Assembly (NCBI RefSeq): GCF_020921035.1
Contig: NC_063158.1
Coordinates: 1,780,001 to 1,844,000 of the forward strand
Origin: Rhodamnia argentea
Taxonomy: Eukaryota; Streptophyta; Magnoliopsida; Myrtales; Myrtaceae
Direction of reading: 5' to 3'
DNA length: 64,000 bases
Under the pieces are notes generated by a model that saw only the letters and a program-made list of their open reading frames with translations, searched no databases and had not been told where the DNA came from. Shown here piece after piece: positions 62,601 through 64,000 of the stretch; position 1 is the stretch's first letter, and each line of letters opens with the position of its first letter. The translations under genes were made by a program, and so were the position numbers.

Positions 62601-63413
62601 GCAGTAAAATAGCAGCAGAACACCAACTGCCAATATAACCAACGCACAACCAGCAATAACAATTCCTAAAAACGCGCTCTCACTAAGCTTCCCTCCATTT
62701 CTGGTTCTTGGCTCAGAAGAAGGTGAGATGGCAGGAGAGAGCTCAGAATTTTGCATTGAAACATTGTTGCCAACGAAAGCTGAACTTGGAAAATGCTCAA
62801 GTGACTTAGGAACGCTCCCACTCAAATTATTGTGGGACAAATTTAGCAACCTCAAATTGGGCAACTGAAAATCAGGAATTTCACCAGAGAGCAAATTACT
62901 TGCAAGATTCAAACCCTCCAGCTGAGTCAAGCTGGATATTGAACTGGGGATACTCCCATTGAACCCATTGTGGGACAAATTAACGATCGTCAAGTTCTTC
63001 CACACCGAGAAATCCTCCGGCAATGGCCCAGAGAAATTATTGAACTGAAGATAGAGAAAGGACAAGTTCTTCAGATTCGTGAAATCCGGAGGGAAGTTAC
63101 CGCTAATGCCATTAGATCTGAGGCTGAGAATCTGTAAGGCGGATAGGCGGCTGAGGGTGTTTGGTGGGATCGGGCCCTGGAAGCCGACGCCGGGCAACCG
63201 GACGGCCACGACTCGGGAACTGTCGCCGCTGCAGGTGACTCCTACCCAGTGGTCGCACACAGGGGAGTCCTCGCTCCAGTTGAGGTAGCGAGAGTGAGGC
63301 AGATTGTTGACGAAGTCGAGCAGAGCTTGCTTATCATCAACTGGCTCAGCATTTGCTCGCAATGTAACTAGACCCAGATAAAAAACCGAAGCCAAAATGC
63401 CCAGAGCTTGCAT
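59696..63413 (-). CDS. LRR receptor-like kinase, probably inactive (At4g23740-like, LRR-III)
   Basis: Plasma-membrane receptor with a short LRR ectodomain and a kinase domain of the 'probable inactive receptor kinase' type. Exons 63413-62183 and 60357-59696 join in phase 1 across an 1825-bp GT-AG intron, giving 630 residues. The ATG at 63413 is preferred over 63467 because [20 protein letters not shown] is a good signal peptide. From that Met: LRRNT with CDHWVGVTC (about 53-61), about five LRRs (75-210), transmembrane [18 protein letters not shown] (247-264), and a juxtamembrane segment with [20 protein letters not shown] (310-329). The glycine loop [11 protein letters not shown] and VVVKRLK lysine are kept, but the catalytic loop reads HGNIK and the DFG position reads DLG. 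ASDVYSFG-type and [14 protein letters not shown] motifs follow. The intron position before KRGEG is typical for the subfamily. Confidence 0.95.
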
Positions 63414-64000
63414 TTTCGTTCTTCTGCTAAAGAGGAAAAAAGAAAAAAACCCAAACTTGATGCCCAAAAACGAACGGTTTCTGCAACTTCTGCTTCTCTT
63501 ACACTCGCACCAGCCTCAAGAAAGGAAGAAACTGTCGAAACACGTTTAGAAAAAGGAACAAGAACGTGAGACTGAGACTGAGACCGAGGAAGAGAGAGAG
63601 AGAGAGAGAGAGAGAAAAGAGAGTGAATTACGAGAACAATGTCTTCTGATAAAGCACGGTGGAGTAGGGACTTTGGAAACAGCTCTCTTCTGGCACATGA
63701 AAAGGAAGGTGGGCAAGTTGGGCGCTTTGAGATAATGCAGTAGCGTCAAATGACGTTCTTGAATCTCCAACTAAAGCAGAGCTGGATTGGAGCTTCTTTT
63801 TGTTTGTTGGCGCTTTAGCTTTTTGTATGGAAATGGTTAAAAAAGAACTCCGGGACTCCCCAGCTAGGACGAGCGACCGAGAGAAAGCTCAACCAATAGG
63901 GTTCCGAGATAGAGACCCGAGCGCCCCCAGAAAGTAAACGCAGAAGTCAGCTAAAAACAGTTAAAGCCTAACCACATGTATTGTAGTGTGAATCAACAGT
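63414..64000 (-). promoter_or_regulatory. Receptor-kinase 5' UTR and promoter with GA/CT tract
   Basis: Upstream of the start on the - strand. (GA)n at 63591-63615 is CT on the coding strand. The upstream in-frame ATG at 63467 would add 18 residues and is thought not to be used. No other element was assigned before the window edge. Confidence 0.45.

Overview
This window is nuclear DNA of a woody eudicot. Genes are widely spaced, AG/GT introns break coding regions into short exons, the protein families are plant-specific, and LTR retrotransposons and small inverted-repeat elements fill most of the intergenic space. The repeated small elements with poly-T arms around a GC-rich 'gccggcgaggc'-like core remind me of Myrtaceae genomes (Eucalyptus and relatives). 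That assignment is inference from memory, not proof.

Six protein-coding genes can be supported. (1) The 3' end of a SPA-type WD40 gene, + strand, 1-2583; its 5' part lies outside the window. (2) A plant MLKL gene (HeLo-like domain plus degenerate kinase domain), - strand, 3820-6284, convergent with SPA. (3) A small secreted phytocyanin-like protein, + strand, 29598-30440. (4) A cytokinin response factor (ERF group VI), - strand, 37041-37982. (5) A 148-residue class I ubiquitin-conjugating enzyme, - strand, 54334-58167. (6) An LRR receptor-like (pseudo)kinase, - strand, 59696-63413. Exon joins were worked out by eye from reading frame, splice dinucleotides and family conservation. The genes do not form a pathway or cluster. 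They are neighbours with separate roles in light signalling, immunity, cell-wall/apoplast, cytokinin/stress transcription, ubiquitination and receptor signalling.

Region by region: 1-7400 holds SPA, MLKL and the MLKL promoter. About 6.2-8.6 kb was duplicated, and the second copy now lies in pieces from 10.2 to 24.4 kb: a truncated MLKL pseudogene at 10185-10830, then upstream blocks near 21.6-22.4 and 23.9-24.4 kb. The pieces are separated by a 3043-bp solo LTR (10883-13925, duplicated target GATTG), a 6594-bp Ty1/Copia element (14239-20832, duplicated target CATCT) and several small elements. From 24.4 to 29.3 kb come more small elements and a 673-bp tandem duplication. The phytocyanin gene sits at 29.6-30.4 kb. 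A long repeat-rich tract reaches the CRF gene at 37 kb. From 39 to 54 kb I see no host gene, only Mutator-like MITEs with 9-10 bp target duplications, a 1465-bp TRIM-like element (45998-47462), GA microsatellites and LINE-like tails. The last 10 kb hold the UBC and receptor-kinase genes, both with GA/CT tracts in their 5' regions.

I found no CRISPR array, rRNA or convincing tRNA gene. The most notable structures are the scattered segmental duplication with its MLKL pseudogene, a Copia element with seven stop codons but no frameshift, the TRIM-like element with recognisable primer-binding and polypurine sites, a GC-AG intron in SPA, and two genes whose products look catalytically or metal-binding impaired.
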